A stretch of DNA of 64,000 nucleotides from Streptomyces sp. NBC_00513 (GCF_041431415.1 NZ_CP107845.1:1054001-1118000), one strand, 5' to 3'; shown: positions 51,565 to 59,748, counted from the stretch's first letter. Notes: generated from the sequence alone by a model not told the origin. Numbers and translations: made by a program.

Positions 51565-52620
51565 TCAGGCCGAGTCGCGGATCACCAGTTCCCCGTCGAA
51601 CAGGACGACTTCGGGCTCCGTGCGGTCCGGGGCCCGGTCCAGTAGCAGCCGCACCATCTCGGCCGCCATGTCCTCCACCGGTTGCCGCACCGTCGTCAGT
51701 CTCGGCCGGGACGCGGTCGCCGCGCTGGAGTCGTCGAAGCCGATCACCGCCACGTCCTGCGGAATCCGCCGCCCGTGCTCGCGCAGCACCAGACAGGCAC
51801 CCAGCGCCATCAGGTCATTGGCCGCGAACACCCCGTCCAGGTCCGGCTGTTCGGCCAGCAGCATGCGCATGGCGTGCTCGCCGCCCTCCACGGTGAAGTC
51901 GGCATCCACGACCCGGACACCGCCGGCGACCGCGCCGACCGCTCCCCCGCCCAACGCGTCACGGAACCCGGCCACCCGTTCCCGGCTCGCCGCCACGTCC
52001 GCTGGTCCGCCGATCGCGGCGAGCCGGCCGCGGCCCCGCGCCAGCAGGTGCCGGGCGGCCAGCGCACCGCCCTCGCCGTGACGCAGGTCCACGCTGTCCA
52101 GCGGCAGGCCGGGCGTCGCGGGGCGCGCGAAGAGCACGGTCGGTATGCCCGCTTCGGCGAGCATCGCGGGCAGCGGGTCGTCGCCGTGGGTCGTCACGAG
52201 CAGCGCGCCGTCCGCGCCGCCCCGGCTCAGGTGGGCGAGCGCCTCGGCCCGGTCCTGCGCCGAGTCGGCGAACAGCAGCACGGGGTGCACGCCGCGCGGG
52301 CGCAGCGCCCGTACGACTCCGCCGACCACCCGACCGAAGAAGGGGTCCTGGAACACCTCCGAGGTTTCCGTGCCGGCGCCCGAGACCACCAGCGCCACTG
52401 CCCCCGAGCGGCGCGTCACCAGGGACCTCGCGGCCCGGTTCGGCACGTACCCGGTCGCGGCGACGGCCCGCCGGACCGCCTCGGCGATGGCCGGGTCGAC
52501 GTTCCGGACGCCGTTGACCACCCGGGACACCGTCGCCCGTGACACTCCGGCCGCGCGGGCCACGTCCTCCAGGGTCGGGGCCGTGCCCGTACCCGTTCCG
52601 CTGCTCCCCCCACTGTTCAT
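51565..52620 (-). CDS. LacI-family transcriptional regulator
   Basis: The product is 351 aa. The helix-turn-helix plus hinge reads TLEDVARAAGVSRATVSRVV. A periplasmic-binding-like effector domain with VAVIGFDDSSAATASRPRLT completes it. It lies 23 bp downstream of the GH3 gene and is probably cotranscribed. It is the best candidate to bind GGGAGAGCGCTCTCCC upstream of GH3 and the matching site at 41144. The ribosome-binding site is weak. Confidence 0.94.
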   Translation of the reverse strand: MNSGGSSGTGTGTAPTLEDVARAAGVSRATVSRVVNGVRNVDPAIAEAVRRAVAATGYVPNRAARSLVTRRSGAVALVVSGAGTETSEVFQDPFFGRVVGGVVRALRPRGVHPVLLFADSAQDRAEALAHLSRGGADGALLVTTHGDDPLPAMLAEAGIPTVLFARPATPGLPLDSVDLRHGEGGALAARHLLARGRGRLAAIGGPADVAASRERVAGFRDALGGGAVGAVAGGVRVVDADFTVEGGEHAMRMLLAEQPDLDGVFAANDLMALGACLVLREHGRRIPQDVAVIGFDDSSAATASRPRLTTVRQPVEDMAAEMVRLLLDRAPDRTEPEVVLFDGELVIRDSA

Positions 52621-52643
52621 GGCCGCACTGTAGCGGCCGGCTG

Positions 52644-55172
52644 TCAGACGTCGAGGGCCGCCCGCAGGGGCAGGTCCCCGGCACTGCGACCGGCGAGCAG
52701 CGTGAACCGGCCCGGCTCGGTCACCCACCCCCGAGGCTCCGGCGACCAGTACTGGAGGGCGCGCTCGGGCAGGCGCACGTACGCCGTCACCCTCTCCCCC
52801 GGTTCGGCCTCCACGGCCGCCCATCCGGCGAGCCAGCGCACCGGCCGCTCCACCGTCGACTCGGGCCTGGACACGTACAGTTGGACCACTTCACGGCCGC
52901 GCCGGGTGCCGGTGTTGCGCAGGACGACGGGGATCTCGTGGCCGCCGGGGGCGGGCTCGGGGCGGCCCAGGTCCTCGTACGCCCAGGTGGTGTATCCCAG
53001 TCCGTGGCCGAACCAGTACGCGGGCTCGGTGCCCGATCGCAACCAGGCCCGATGGCCGATGTGCAGGCCCTCCTCGTACGGGAGGACGCCCTCGACGGGG
53101 CGGGTCTCGCGGACCGGGGCCTCGGCCAGCGTGGCGGGCCAGGTGGTGGGGAGCCGGCCGCCCGGCTCGACCCGGCCGAGCAGCACGTCGGCCAGGGCGT
53201 GCCCCCCTTCCTGCCCGGGGAACCAGGTGAGGAGGACCGCGCCGGGGTCCCCCCGCCAGGGGAGCTCGACGGGCGCGCCGCAGTTCACCACGACGACCGT
53301 ACGGGCGTTGGCGCGGACGATCTCGTGTACGAACTCCTGTTGTTTGAGGCTCAGTTGGAGGGTGGTGCGGTCCACCCCCTCGCATTCGTCGCCCTCCGTG
53401 GTGCCGATGACCACGACGGCGACATCGGCGGCCCGGGCGGCCGCCACCGCCTCGACGCGGGCGCGTCGGGGGTCGGGCTCGGGCCCGGCCGCGGTCAGCA
53501 CGGTGGCCCGGCCGGTGCCGGGGGCCAGGGTGCGGCGGGCCACGATCCGGGCGGGACGGCCGGCCGTGAGGTGGACGCGGGCGGTGTGCTGGGGCGGTCG
53601 CACGTGGACGACGGCCGGGTCGTCGGTCTCGGGCGGGAACTCCCCGTCGAGCAAGGGGGTTCCGTCGGCGGTGACGCCGAGGTGCCCGAAGCCGGCGAGC
53701 CCCAGGGTCCACGGCCCGGTCGTGTCGGGGTGCAGGTCCGCGGCCAGCTCGACGGTGTGCGCGCCGGGAGCCAGCGCCGGTTCCAGGACCCTGCCGGAGG
53801 GCTGGAGCGAATGGTGCAGTACGGCTCCGTCGGCGTCGAGCACGCGCAGCCGCACCCCGGGGGCCCCGCTCTCCGGGTCCCGGGCGTGCCGGGGCCCCAG
53901 CGGGGCGGGTCCCGCGCCGGCGGCGGGTCTCGGGCCCGGCGCGTACACCACCCGGACCCGTTCGGGCAGGGCCGCCCGCAACCCGTCCAGCGGGGTGACC
54001 ACCCGGTCCGGGAACACCTCGGAACTGCCGCCGCCCTGCACCCGGGGTTCGTCGGCGTGCGCCCCGATCACGGCGACGCTCCCCAACGCCGCGACGTCCA
54101 AGGGCAGTACCCCCCGGTTCTCCAGCAGCACGAACCCGGCGGCGGCGGCCTCCCGCACCACCGCCCGCACCCGGTCCGCGGGCCACGGTCGCGCCGGGGC
54201 ACGCCCTTCGTCGGGTGCCGCCGACCGGGACCGCGCACCCGAAGGGCCGGGCCGGCCGGACGGTTCGGGCCGATCCGACGGGTTCGACCGGTCCGACGGG
54301 CCCGGTAGGCCGAGGGCTCCGACCCGGGACGCCAGGCGGAGCAGGCGACGCACCTTGTCCTCCACCACCTCCGGCGGTACCCGGCCCTCGTCCATCGCCT
54401 CGACCAGCGCCCCGCCCCAGGGCCCGCCCGGGCCCGGCATCACCAGGTCCTGTGCCGCCCGCGCCGCGGCGACGTTCGCGCGGACGGCGCCCCAGTCCGA
54501 GACGACCACGCCGTCGAACCCCCACTCCCCCTTGAGCGGCTCCGTGAGCAGTGGACTCTCGCTCATGGTGGTCCCGTTGACGCTGTTGTAGGCCGACATC
54601 ACCAGCCAGACCCCGGCGCGCACGGCCGCCTCGAAGGGCGCCAGGTACAGCTCGCGCAGCACCCGCTCGTCGACGCGGACGTCGACGGTCAGCCGCTGCG
54701 TCTCGGAGTCGTTGGCCACGTAGTGCTTCGCGGTGGCGGCGACACCCCGGGACTGGATGCCCCGCACGAGGGCCGCCCCCGTACGACCGGCCAGCGCGGG
54801 GTCCTCGGCGAAGCACTCGAAGTGGCGGCCGGCGAGGGGACTGCGGTGCAGGTTGAGGTTGGGCGCGAGGAGGACGTGGACCCCCTTGCGGCGCGCCTCC
54901 TCCCCGAGCAGTTCCCCGAGCAGCCGGACCCGGTCCTCGTCCCAGAGCGCGCCGAGGGCGCCGGCGCAGGGCAGAAGGGCCGCGGTGGAACGCTCGTCCC
55001 AACCAGGTCCGCGCACTCCGGCCGGCCCGTCGGAGAACACCAACTCACCGAGCTCGATGCCTGGTTCGGCGGGTGTCCGCCAGGTGTCGGCACCCGTGAG
55101 CAGGCGTACCCGCCGGTGCGGGTCGAGCTTGTCGGCGAGCCGTTCCACGTCGCCGCCGTCTCCGTCGCCCAT
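52644..55172 (-). CDS. GH3 beta-glucosidase with PA14-like insertion
   Basis: The product is 842 aa. The GH3 N-terminal barrel has the KHYVAND and VVSDWGAV motifs; the Asp near 225 is the nucleophile. The (alpha/beta)6 domain carries GQEGGHALADVLLGRVEPGG. A PA14-like beta domain (about 390-535, LEPALAPGAHTVELAADLHP) is inserted in it, and a fibronectin-III-like domain ends the protein (VVLRNTGTRRGREVVQLYVS). There is no signal peptide, so it is cytoplasmic. AAAGGGACGCC precedes ATG 55172; the longer upstream frame is rejected. The operator 55209-55224 lies at -37. Confidence 0.95.
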   Translation of the reverse strand: MGDGDGGDVERLADKLDPHRRVRLLTGADTWRTPAEPGIELGELVFSDGPAGVRGPGWDERSTAALLPCAGALGALWDEDRVRLLGELLGEEARRKGVHVLLAPNLNLHRSPLAGRHFECFAEDPALAGRTGAALVRGIQSRGVAATAKHYVANDSETQRLTVDVRVDERVLRELYLAPFEAAVRAGVWLVMSAYNSVNGTTMSESPLLTEPLKGEWGFDGVVVSDWGAVRANVAAARAAQDLVMPGPGGPWGGALVEAMDEGRVPPEVVEDKVRRLLRLASRVGALGLPGPSDRSNPSDRPEPSGRPGPSGARSRSAAPDEGRAPARPWPADRVRAVVREAAAAGFVLLENRGVLPLDVAALGSVAVIGAHADEPRVQGGGSSEVFPDRVVTPLDGLRAALPERVRVVYAPGPRPAAGAGPAPLGPRHARDPESGAPGVRLRVLDADGAVLHHSLQPSGRVLEPALAPGAHTVELAADLHPDTTGPWTLGLAGFGHLGVTADGTPLLDGEFPPETDDPAVVHVRPPQHTARVHLTAGRPARIVARRTLAPGTGRATVLTAAGPEPDPRRARVEAVAAARAADVAVVVIGTTEGDECEGVDRTTLQLSLKQQEFVHEIVRANARTVVVVNCGAPVELPWRGDPGAVLLTWFPGQEGGHALADVLLGRVEPGGRLPTTWPATLAEAPVRETRPVEGVLPYEEGLHIGHRAWLRSGTEPAYWFGHGLGYTTWAYEDLGRPEPAPGGHEIPVVLRNTGTRRGREVVQLYVSRPESTVERPVRWLAGWAAVEAEPGERVTAYVRLPERALQYWSPEPRGWVTEPGRFTLLAGRSAGDLPLRAALDV

Positions 55173-55208
55173 GGCGTCCCTTTCGTTCCGACTGCCGAAC
55201 GAGGCTCG

Positions 55209-55224
55209 GGGAGAGCGCTCTCCC
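55209..55224. promoter_or_regulatory. LacI-type operator GGGAGAGCGCTCTCCC before the GH3 gene
   Basis: This perfect 16-bp palindrome lies 37 bp upstream of the GH3 start, with the same core as the site at 41144. Confidence 0.8.
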
Positions 55225-55273
55225 AGATGATCCGGGCGCCCCCGACCGGCTGTCAACGGCCTGCGCCGCGCGC

Positions 55274-56347
55274 TCACTCGTACTCGGTGCCTCCCTTGCG
55301 GGTCAGGTACGCCGGGCTGACGGCCTTCGCGATGGCCCGGCCTCCGACGACCGGGCTGTACCGCTCCACCACCGGACGGATGACGACGCCCTCGCGCAGA
55401 TGGACGGCCCGGCCGGACACGCTCTCCCGGCCGGTGGCCACCTCCAGGACGGTGTCGAGGTCGTACGGGCCCTCGTACAGCCGTGGAACCAGCGGGAGTT
55501 CGTCGGCGATCAGGTCCGCCGGATCCAGCCAACGCACCTGTCCGTCGATCTCGGCGGACAGGTCGAAGACCGCGTACCCGGGCGGGCCGTCGGCCGTGCG
55601 CGCGTCCGTCCCGTAGGACAGGTCCTGTACGCCCGAGCCGTACACCTCGCCGAAGACGCCGATCCTGCTCGCGCCGAGCTGCTCGGCCAGCCGCGCCGCG
55701 ACCTGCGCGACCCGGTGGCCGCGGACGGCCCGCCAGTACAGGTTGCGCTCGTCCTCCTTCAGCGCCAGTCCCTTCGCACCGAAGCCCTTGGAGGAGACCA
55801 GGACGCGTTCCTCTCGCGCGACGTACGTCAACAGGCAGGCCGTGCCGTGGAGTTTCTCCGTCAGGACGACGGGTTCGCCGGGCTCGAAGATCTGCGGGTA
55901 GCGCTGGAGGTTCTCGATGTCCACCCAGGGCAGCAGGTCGGGGGCGGATTCCACGTCGCCGCTCATCGTCGTCGGGATGGGAGGGGCCCACTTGGTGATC
56001 CCGAGGACCTCGGCGAAGTCGGCGCCCTCCTTCGACGCCACCTCCAGGTCCACGCCGGCGAGCGCGGCGGGCCGGCAGACCAGGCCCTGCGACAGTTCGC
56101 CCCGCAGCCGGACGGCCTTGACCCGGTTCGCCGCGCCGCCGGCCAGCCGTCCGGTGAGTCCCAACTCCGCGATCAACGCGTCGGACAGGACGGCCTGTTC
56201 GGGGATGTACACGGCGAAGTCCCCGGTGCGGTAGGCACCCTTCGCGACGACGGCCCGGTAGAGGCCGACTTGGGCCAACTCCAGAGCGTCGGCGTTCGGA
56301 TGCTCGTGGACGGTCAGTTGTTCGGCGCTCACGCGCAGGGTGGACAT
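55274..56347 (-). CDS. ATP-dependent RNA ligase, DraRnl/DRB0094 (Rnl5) family
   Basis: The product is 357 aa. The N-terminal OB-like module of about 120 aa (LRVSAEQLTVHEHPNADALE, YIPEQAVLSDALI) is diagnostic for the Deinococcus radiodurans ligase family. The adenylation lysine is K165 in TEKLHGTA; later motifs include FGEVYG, EGVVIRPV and KAVSPAYLTRKGG. Characterised members seal nicks with an RNA 3'-OH in duplexes. CCGAGGAGGCAGCC precedes the ATG. It stands alone downstream of nothing repair-related, 17 kb from the RNA-repair operon. Confidence 0.92.
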   Translation of the reverse strand: MSTLRVSAEQLTVHEHPNADALELAQVGLYRAVVAKGAYRTGDFAVYIPEQAVLSDALIAELGLTGRLAGGAANRVKAVRLRGELSQGLVCRPAALAGVDLEVASKEGADFAEVLGITKWAPPIPTTMSGDVESAPDLLPWVDIENLQRYPQIFEPGEPVVLTEKLHGTACLLTYVAREERVLVSSKGFGAKGLALKEDERNLYWRAVRGHRVAQVAARLAEQLGASRIGVFGEVYGSGVQDLSYGTDARTADGPPGYAVFDLSAEIDGQVRWLDPADLIADELPLVPRLYEGPYDLDTVLEVATGRESVSGRAVHLREGVVIRPVVERYSPVVGGRAIAKAVSPAYLTRKGGTEYE

Positions 56348-56560
56348 GGCTGCCTCCTCGGGATGCGGGTCGGTGGTCGTGGATGTCGCCGGGCGTGACG
56401 GCGTCGGCCCCCGGAGTCCACGGCCACTCTCCGCCGCGCCATTTACGCTGGTCCAGCGGATATCGCGGTGTTAGCCTGCCGCGCCGGCGAGGATCCGTCG
56501 GCACCGATCGTCCGTCGGTCGAGGGCGCGGCTCGCGCACCACGCCACACAGGAGGCTCGC

Positions 56561-57301
56561 ATGTCACTTCGTCCGGTCACCGTCGTGACGGGAGGCGGCA
56601 GGGGCATCGGCGCGGCCACCTGCGTACGGCTCGCGGCCGACGGCCACGACATCGCTCTCGGCTATGCCCGGGACGACGCGGCCGCCGATGCCACCGCGGA
56701 CCTCGTGCGGGCGACCGGGGCGCGCTGCGTGACCGTACGCGGCGACACCTCGACCGAGTGCGCCGTGGAGCGGCTCTTCGACATCGCCGGGGCGGAACTG
56801 GGCGTCGTCACCGGGCTCGTCAACAACGCGGGGGTGACCGGACCGTTGGGCCGGCTCGCCGACGCCCGGACCGAGGACCTGCGGCGCGTCGTCGAGGTGA
56901 ACCTCCTCGGCTACCTGCTCTGTTGCCGCAGGGCGGCCCGGGACATGGCGGAGACCGGAGGGGCGATCGTGAACGTGTCCTCGGCGGCGGCCACCCTCGG
57001 CAGCCCCGGGGACTACGTCCACTACGCGGCGACCAAGGCCGCCACCGACGCGCTCACCCTGGGCCTGGCCAAGGAGTTGGGGCCGGACGGGATCCGGGTC
57101 AACGCCGTGGCCCCCGGCATCATCGAGACGGACATGCACGCGGCCATGGGCGACCCCGACCGGCCGGGCCGGGCCGCGGCCACGATCCCCCTGGGCCGGG
57201 CCGGACTGCCCGAAGAGGTGGCCGGAGCCATCGCGTGGCTGCTCTCCCCCGAGGCCTCGTACACGACGGGGGCCGTCCTGCGGGTGTCCGGCGGGCGCTG
57301 A
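56561..57301 (+). CDS. SDR-family oxidoreductase (glucose-1-dehydrogenase-like)
   Basis: The product is 246 aa. The cofactor motif is TGGGRGIGAA, then NNAG, the catalytic Ser in NVSSAAATLG, and Tyr/Lys in YVHYAATKAA. The end IAWLLSPEASYTTGAVLRVSGGR is the classical SDR C-terminus. ACAGGAGGCTCGC precedes the ATG. Residues around GYARDDAAAD suggest NADP preference, as inference. It is divergent from the Rnl5 ligase with a 213-bp gap. Confidence 0.94.
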   Translation: MSLRPVTVVTGGGRGIGAATCVRLAADGHDIALGYARDDAAADATADLVRATGARCVTVRGDTSTECAVERLFDIAGAELGVVTGLVNNAGVTGPLGRLADARTEDLRRVVEVNLLGYLLCCRRAARDMAETGGAIVNVSSAAATLGSPGDYVHYAATKAATDALTLGLAKELGPDGIRVNAVAPGIIETDMHAAMGDPDRPGRAAATIPLGRAGLPEEVAGAIAWLLSPEASYTTGAVLRVSGGR

Positions 57302-57370
57302 CCCCGCGCCCGGGCCGACCCGTCGGCCGTCGAACCCGCGGGATGTCGACCCCGGGACCGACGGGCCCAC

Positions 57371-57404
57371 GGGGCCGTCGGGGCGTCGGGGCCGTCGGGG
57401 CGTC
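57371..57404 (+). repeat. 17-bp tandem repeat, 2 copies
   Basis: Two exact copies of GGGGCCGTCGGGGCGTC lie just past the SDR gene, followed by a partial third. Confidence 0.75.
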
Positions 57405-57421
57405 GGGGCCGCCCGGATCGC

Positions 57422-58225
57422 TCAGTCGAAGGCCGCCCGGGTCGCGGGGCCGTAGACGCCCCGGGGGTCGCCCGTGATGCTCCGGTCGCTCTGGAGTTGG
57501 ACGACACCGCGCCGGGTCTGTTCGTCGTACACGCCCGTCATGGAGACGTACGTGAACCCCTGGCCGTGGAGCCGCTCCTGCAGGGCGCGGACCTCGGGCC
57601 CGCGATCTCCCGGCCGCAGGGTCGCGGAGGCGTCGTCTCCGGGTGCCACGGCCGGCGGTCGGCTCGGCGACGGGGTGGCGGTGGGCGTCGACCCCCGGCC
57701 GGGCGAGGTGGAGGGCCCCTCCGCTCCCCGCCCGGCCGTACTCGACACCGAGGCGGAGGACGACGGCACGCCGGGGCGCACGGACGGCTCGGCCCCGTCC
57801 ACGTCGGGCCCGGCGTCCGGGCCGCGGGCCGGGAGCACCGGTACGGACAGCCCGGAGGGTGGTGCGACCCGCGGGGACTCGGGCTCGGGCCCGGCCGTCA
57901 GGTATACCAGGCCTCCCGCCACGGCGAGCCCGAGCAGGGCCAGAGCCGCCGCCGCCTGATGTCTGATCCGCCCCGACCTGTCCGCGGAGGAGGGGCCGTT
58001 GGTCCCGGCCCGGGGTTTCGGGACGCGGGCCGACCGTGGGATGCGCGCCCCTCCCGTCGTCCGTACCGCGGGCCCCTCCGCGACCGGCTCGGGCGTTCCG
58101 GGTCGCTTCCCTATGCCGAATCGATTCGGCAATGGGAGCGTCCGTTCGTCGGAGCGGCCCGGCCGCCGCCGCCCCGTCACCCGGACGCGTGAGCGGCGTG
58201 ACCCGGCCCTCCCTGGGTGCGGCAT
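57422..58225 (-). CDS. Membrane-anchored peptidoglycan-binding (PG_binding_1) protein
   Basis: The product is up to 267 aa. A basic cytoplasmic N-tail leads to one transmembrane helix (AAAALALLGLAVAGGLVYLT, about 93-112). A Ser/Pro/Gly-rich linker of about 80 aa and a C-terminal PG_binding_1 domain follow (LRPGDRGPEVRALQERLHGQ, GVYGPATRAAF). It probably anchors to the wall. The start is unresolved: ATG 58225 has no ribosome-binding site and lies 9 bp from the divergent lipoprotein start. GTG 58183 and TTG in the 58130s are alternatives. An 18-bp palindrome lies within the N-terminal coding part. Confidence 0.75.
   Translation of the reverse strand: MPHPGRAGSRRSRVRVTGRRRPGRSDERTLPLPNRFGIGKRPGTPEPVAEGPAVRTTGGARIPRSARVPKPRAGTNGPSSADRSGRIRHQAAAALALLGLAVAGGLVYLTAGPEPESPRVAPPSGLSVPVLPARGPDAGPDVDGAEPSVRPGVPSSSASVSSTAGRGAEGPSTSPGRGSTPTATPSPSRPPAVAPGDDASATLRPGDRGPEVRALQERLHGQGFTYVSMTGVYDEQTRRGVVQLQSDRSITGDPRGVYGPATRAAFD
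58114..58131. promoter_or_regulatory. 18-bp perfect palindrome TGCCGAATCGATTCGGCA
   Basis: It is built of back-to-back CCGAATC and GATTCGG half-sites, the same heptamer as upstream of the VanW gene. It probably lies in the promoter zone of the PG-binding and/or lipoprotein genes. Confidence 0.6.
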
Positions 58226-58234
58226 GGTGGACGC

Positions 58235-58720
58235 ATGCAGTTACGCCGGGCCGCCCTGCCCCTCTCCGTTCTGGCGCTCCTCGCGACCGCCGGCTGTGTC
58301 TCCGTCGGCCCGGAGTCCTCTCCCCCGGGCCCGGGGCGGGGCTCCGTACCGCCCGCCGACGCCCCGGACGCCGCGGCCGACCGGGGCGTGCCCGACACCC
58401 CTCCGGCTCCGCCGCTCTCCCCCGCCCTGCCCCTGGGCCCGCTGCCGGACCGTACCGACGACGAACCGGCCAGGGATGCGGACACAGCACCGGACGCGGA
58501 CCCGGGCAATGCTCCGGCCCGCGCGGCCCGCCCACCCGCGGCGGCGCCGCACGCGCGACCCGCCACGCCCCGGCGCGCAGGGCCGCCCAAGGCCGCCTCG
58601 CCGCACGTCCCGCGCCGGTCCGCGCCCCGGGTTCCGCGCGGCGACGAGCTGTGCGCGGCCGCGGAGGGCACCGTGCCACCGTCCATCGTGGACCTCTGCG
58701 TAGGCCAGTACGGCGGTTGA
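58235..58720 (+). CDS. Proline-rich lipoprotein with C-terminal LCAAAxGTVxPSIVxLC motif (copy 2)
   Basis: The product is 161 aa. Lipobox LATAGC is at about residue 20; the linker is rich in Pro, Ala and Asp and carries Arg-rich patches. The C-terminus is LCAAAEGTVPPSIVDLC plus VGQYGG. The start context GGTGGACGC-ATGCAG resembles that of the paralogue at 28950. It is divergent from the PG-binding protein gene. The tail is probably a small disulfide-closed module that contacts the wall or a partner; this is inference. Confidence 0.72.
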   Translation: MQLRRAALPLSVLALLATAGCVSVGPESSPPGPGRGSVPPADAPDAAADRGVPDTPPAPPLSPALPLGPLPDRTDDEPARDADTAPDADPGNAPARAARPPAAAPHARPATPRRAGPPKAASPHVPRRSAPRVPRGDELCAAAEGTVPPSIVDLCVGQYGG

Positions 58721-58775
58721 CCGGCCCGGATCCCCCCTTTCCGCGCCCGACCGCGTCGGCCCCACCCGGCCGTGC

Positions 58776-58806
58776 TTGACTCTCCCCCCGTGTCAGGGCC
58801 TGCACT
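58776..58806 (+). promoter_or_regulatory. MerR-type promoter with 19-bp spacer
   Basis: TTGACT (58776-58781) and TGCACT (58801-58806) are separated by 19 bp containing TGAC/GTCA arms. This overlong spacing is the hallmark of MerR-activated promoters. It lies 10 bp before the merR ATG, so the leader is very short. Confidence 0.5.
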
Positions 58807-58816
58807 GGGAGGCGTC

Positions 58817-59650
58817 ATGTTCACCATCGGAGACTTCGCCAAACACGGCCGGGTGTCGGTCCGCATGTTGCGTCACTACGACGCGCTCGGGCTGCTGCGC
58901 CCCGCGCGTGTCGACCCCACGACCGGCTACCGCTTCTACGAGGCCGAGCAACTCGCCCGCCTTAACCGTGTCATCGCGCTCAAGGACCTCGGCTTCAGCC
59001 TGGAACAGGTCGGGGCGATCCTGAACGAGCGGTTGGGCGCGGACGAGCTGCGCGGCATGCTGCGGTTGCGGCAGGCCGAACTGGAGAGCGCCATGGCCGC
59101 CGCGGCGGCCCGGCTGCACCAGGTCGAGACGAGGCTCCGGACCATCGAGAGCGAGGGAACCATGCCCACCGACGAGATCGTCGTGAAGAGTCTTCCGCCC
59201 GTCCGGCTCGCCGAACTGACCGGCGTCGCGGCGAGCTACGCCCCGCAGGACATCGGTCCGGTCATCGGTCCGTTGTACGACGACCTGTGTCACCGGATCG
59301 GGACGGCTGGGGTGGTCCCGACCGGCCCCGGTCTCGCCTACTACGAGGCCGCTCCCGACGGCGGACCCGGATCGGTCCTGGTGCACGCGGGGCTCCCCGT
59401 CCCGGCCGCCGTGCGCGCCGAGGATCTCGGGGGCGCCGTACGGATCGTCGAACTGCCCGGTGTGGAACGCGCGGCGACCGTCGTGCACCGGGGCGCCATG
59501 GACGACGTGTTGCCGGCCGCCCAGGCGTTGGCGCGCTGGATCGACGCGCACGGCCACCGCTCGGCCGGGTACGCGCGCGAGCTGAACCTGGACTGTCCCG
59601 AGGACCGCGAGCAGTGGGTCACCGAACTCCAGGAGCCCTTGGCCGACTGA
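58817..59650 (+). CDS. MerR-family regulator with GyrI-like effector domain
   Basis: The product is 277 aa. The N-terminal MerR DNA-binding domain is FTIGDFAKHGRVSVRMLRHYDALGLLRPARVDPTTGYRFY. A long dimerisation helix follows (about 75-115), then a GyrI/BmrR-like ligand-binding domain (about 120-277, EIVVKSLPPVRLAELTG). It is similar in layout to multidrug sensors such as BmrR. TGGGAGGCGTC precedes the ATG. No efflux gene is adjacent, so it may mainly autoregulate or act elsewhere. Confidence 0.93.
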   Translation: MFTIGDFAKHGRVSVRMLRHYDALGLLRPARVDPTTGYRFYEAEQLARLNRVIALKDLGFSLEQVGAILNERLGADELRGMLRLRQAELESAMAAAAARLHQVETRLRTIESEGTMPTDEIVVKSLPPVRLAELTGVAASYAPQDIGPVIGPLYDDLCHRIGTAGVVPTGPGLAYYEAAPDGGPGSVLVHAGLPVPAAVRAEDLGGAVRIVELPGVERAATVVHRGAMDDVLPAAQALARWIDAHGHRSAGYARELNLDCPEDREQWVTELQEPLAD

Positions 59651-59657
59651 CCCCCGG

Positions 59658-59716
59658 CCGGTCACCCCTGACCGGTTCACCCCTGACCGGCTGACCTCCG
59701 ACCGGCTGGTCCCTGG
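59658..59716 (+). repeat. 15-bp imperfect tandem repeat, 4 copies
   Basis: Units at 59658-59671 (14 bp), 59672-59686, 59687-59701 and 59702-59716 each begin CCGG and resemble CCGGTTCACCCCTGA. They lie directly after the merR-like stop. Confidence 0.8.
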
Positions 59717-59748
59717 CCCACCGGCCTCCGGCGGCATACGCTCCGCTG

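Noticed and set aside
55173..56567. Upstream extension of the GH3 frame through the Rnl5 gene
   Set aside because: It is opened only by base composition; it covers a ligase gene in another frame and the LacI operator. ATG 55172 has a good ribosome-binding site.
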